IMG/VR virus record: IMGVR_UViG_3300032516_000110
Coordinates: 1 to 31,641 of that record
Source of the DNA: a virus
DNA length: 31,641 bases
Reading direction: 5' to 3' (one strand)
Part shown: positions 30,387 to 31,641 of the stretch, in pieces
Layout of the letters: each line of letters begins with the position of its first letter
Position numbering within the stretch: position 1 is the stretch's first letter
Notes under the pieces: model-generated
What the model saw: only the letters and a program-made list of their open reading frames with translations
What the model was told of the DNA's origin: nothing
Database searches by the model: none
Program-made: the position numbers and the translations under genes

Positions 30387-30869
30387 ATGCTAAAAGAATT
30401 GGTAATAGTCGCGAGCGTGATTCTTGTATTATTCGCGACGGGCTGCGTTAGTGCCCCGGTGAAGGAGACCGCAAATTCAACAACCCTGACCACGGAAACA
30501 CAACCCAAAGACCGATATGTAAAACTTCTAATGTTTGATGGGTCAGAAGTGGGTGGAAAATATGTATCCGAGTCCGTTGCCTTTGTGACAATCATTCCGA
30601 TATATATCCTCGATAAAGAGGGATTCGTGACTAAGGGAAATGGAAACGAAGTCGGAGTTAAAACCAGTCTTGTAAATTCTATGATGACGATAGAAGATCC
30701 TAGACCGTGGACGAATGCGACCCTGAAAGCCCAAAGTGATAAAGCCACTGAGATCGCTGCCGCTAAAAAATTAGAACAGGACAAAATCACAGAGGCCCAC
30801 AGAATAGAAATGGAAAGGCGAGATGCTGAGATAGCAAAGAGGATGCCTACTAAAAGATCAACCAATTAA
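30387..30869 (+). CDS. lipoprotein, possible host-surface modifier
   Basis: A 160-residue protein with an N-terminal hydrophobic signal (MLKELVIVASVILVLFATGC) ending in a lipobox, FATGC, so Cys20 would be lipid-anchored. A Thr/Ser-rich linker (ANSTTLTTETQ) follows, then a beta-rich core (KLLMFDGSEVGGKYVSESVA), and a charged C-terminal coiled coil (ATEIAAAKKLEQDKITEAHR). Phages often express such lipoproteins from the lysogenic state to block superinfection; that role is inferred from context. The ATG is 1 nt after the RHH stop. Confidence 0.75.
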   Translation: MLKELVIVASVILVLFATGCVSAPVKETANSTTLTTETQPKDRYVKLLMFDGSEVGGKYVSESVAFVTIIPIYILDKEGFVTKGNGNEVGVKTSLVNSMMTIEDPRPWTNATLKAQSDKATEIAAAKKLEQDKITEAHRIEMERRDAEIAKRMPTKRSTN

Positions 30870-30921
30870 GCCTTTGTGGGAAAGGGCTTCTAGAATTTAT
30901 TTCCCCGCCCATCGAAGCAAT

Positions 30922-30934
30922 AATTTATAATCTA
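30922..30934 (+). promoter_or_regulatory. TATA box of the RHH/winged-helix gene
   Basis: AATTTATAATC lies about 26 nt upstream of ATG 30956, indicating a leaderless archaeal promoter. A weak hairpin (AAGCC/GGCTT, about 30868-30889) after the lipoprotein gene may end the preceding transcript. Confidence 0.5.
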
Positions 30935-30955
30935 GAACGTATATAGCTTCTTTTC

Positions 30956-31465
30956 ATGCCCCGCGAGAAATACAGATATCGTCAATTCTGCCTAATGCTC
31001 CCTTCAGAAAAAGATATCGAGCGATGGGATGAAGATTCTAAGAAGGCGGGAACCACCTTGAGCCGCTACATATATGAGATGGTCGAGCGTGGCCGCGAGG
31101 TTCCCACAATCCCAAACCCAGATATCCTGCAAGAATCCGCCCAGGCCCGCTCGGAACTCTCTCGCCTGCGCCGCGAGCTGCAGGACGCAAAGGCCGCCCG
31201 GCAGAAGCTCGAGACGGAACTCTTCGCCCTGAAGGGCTCGCTCTTTCTACAGCCTAGACCGACCGGCCAGGGGCAGCTCTCCTCCGAGCTGGCGGATCTC
31301 CTGCAGGACGGCCATGTCTGGCGAGCTACAGAGATCATGAAGGAGCTGAACATAGACCCCAAGAACAGCGATGCCATCCAGATCCTCGCCCGGCAGCTCC
31401 GAGCCTACCAGGACATGACGTTAGTCGAGGAAACGACGAGAGGGTGGAGATGGATATTTCAGTAG
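30956..31465 (+). CDS. RHH / coiled-coil / winged-helix DNA-binding protein
   Basis: A 169-residue protein. Residues 8-50 look like a RHH-type domain (FCLMLPSEKDIERWDEDSKK, then LSRYIYEMVERG). Residues about 58-95 form a regular Arg/Glu/Leu coiled coil (QARSELSRLRRELQDAKAAR), and residues 105-169 resemble a winged helix (ELADLLQDGHVWRATEIMKE, then LARQLRAYQDMTLVEE). It is probably an oligomeric regulator or a partition-type DNA binder. The codon use of the coiled coil is more GC-rich than that of the lipoprotein gene. Confidence 0.72.
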   Translation: MPREKYRYRQFCLMLPSEKDIERWDEDSKKAGTTLSRYIYEMVERGREVPTIPNPDILQESAQARSELSRLRRELQDAKAARQKLETELFALKGSLFLQPRPTGQGQLSSELADLLQDGHVWRATEIMKELNIDPKNSDAIQILARQLRAYQDMTLVEETTRGWRWIFQ

Positions 31466-31474
31466 CCACCGAAA

Positions 31475-31504
31475 CCTATATATTCTAGTAGCCACTAATA
31501 TAGG
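31475..31504. other. inverted repeat after the last viral gene
   Basis: CCTATAT and ATATAGG bracket a 16-nt loop, and AGTAGCCAC occurs twice (near 31462 and 31487). It could be a terminator or an operator between the viral gene and element 3. Confidence 0.3.
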
Positions 31505-31516
31505 TAATAGTGTAAT

Positions 31517-31641
31517 GTCAACTACCCACGAATAAATTCGCGGGCTTGTCGTTCCAGTTCTCGTTAAGGGGTTGGTTCCCCATCAGACGGCCAGGTTCAA
31601 ACTGGCTACGGACGACATTAGGTCGGTTGACATCAGGGAGC
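31517..31641 (-). mobile_element. element 3: right end and omega-like RNA of a third element (partial)
   Basis: Read on the minus strand, the sequence ends in GGGTAGTTGAC with the terminal hairpin (31525-31544). It matches the last 125 nt of element 2 at about four in five positions, including all three hairpins (31568-31581 and 31591-31605 for the inner two). The rest of the element lies beyond the window, so whether it encodes tnpB is unknown. Its guide-position DNA would start at 31516 (ATTACACTATTACC). Confidence 0.8.

Overview
The window reads as most of the genome of a tailed, siphovirus-like archaeal virus or provirus (Caudoviricetes type). Several genes have TATA-like boxes about 25 bp upstream of the start codon, suggesting leaderless transcripts. 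Many small genes are joined by ATGA, GTGA or TGATG stop/start overlaps, and several tiny proteins are rich in cysteine pairs. The TnpB protein and the antitoxin-like ribbon-helix-helix (RHH) protein resemble families common in methanogenic Euryarchaeota. A Methanosarcinales-like methanogen host is my inference; no host marker gene lies in the window. No tRNA, rRNA or CRISPR array was seen.

Layout from right to left, because nearly all viral genes are on the minus strand. (1) 30218-31465, plus strand: an RHH protein, a lipoprotein and an RHH/coiled-coil/winged-helix protein, divergent from the rest; this looks like a regulatory or lysogeny module. (2) 29638-30127 down to 29277: five tiny genes. 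(3) 28945 down to 22206: a long overlapping operon with a winged-helix protein, Cys-rich miniproteins, a primase-polymerase/SF3 helicase, an SSB-like protein, a pentapeptide-repeat protein and small Zn or DNA-binding proteins. (4) 22205-21841: a hairpin-rich interval. (5) 21830 down to 12563: packaging and head genes (small and large terminase, portal, scaffold, HK97-fold capsid, a secreted repeat protein, connectors, Mu-F-like minor head protein). (6) 12562 down to 10938: small proteins including a holin-like pair. (7) 9136 down to 1: tail genes (gp10-like, tail terminator, tube, two chaperone frames, and a tape measure protein of at least 1817 residues that leaves the window still open).

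The most interesting part is 9142-10952, where two IS200/IS605-type elements interrupt the head-tail junction. Element 1 (9142-10357) carries an intact tnpB. Element 2 (10521-10952) carries no transposase and no TnpB. It has a 47-residue RHH gene, a divergent palindromic promoter, and a structured RNA ending in the transposon right end, which looks like a free-standing omega RNA. A third right end of the same RNA subfamily enters at 31517. Both complete elements follow the pentamer TTCAC and end in TTGAC. Joining the flanks of element 2 restores a natural C-terminus for the interrupted viral gene, which supports the mapped ends. No tnpA (Y1 HUH transposase) is present, so movement would need a transposase from elsewhere.

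In the virus itself, the terminase, portal, scaffold and capsid genes build and fill the head; connector, gp10-like, terminator, tube, chaperone and tape measure genes build a long tail; the primase-helicase and SSB-like protein serve genome replication; the holin-like pair is the only lysis candidate seen. An endolysin and the distal tail genes presumably lie outside the window.
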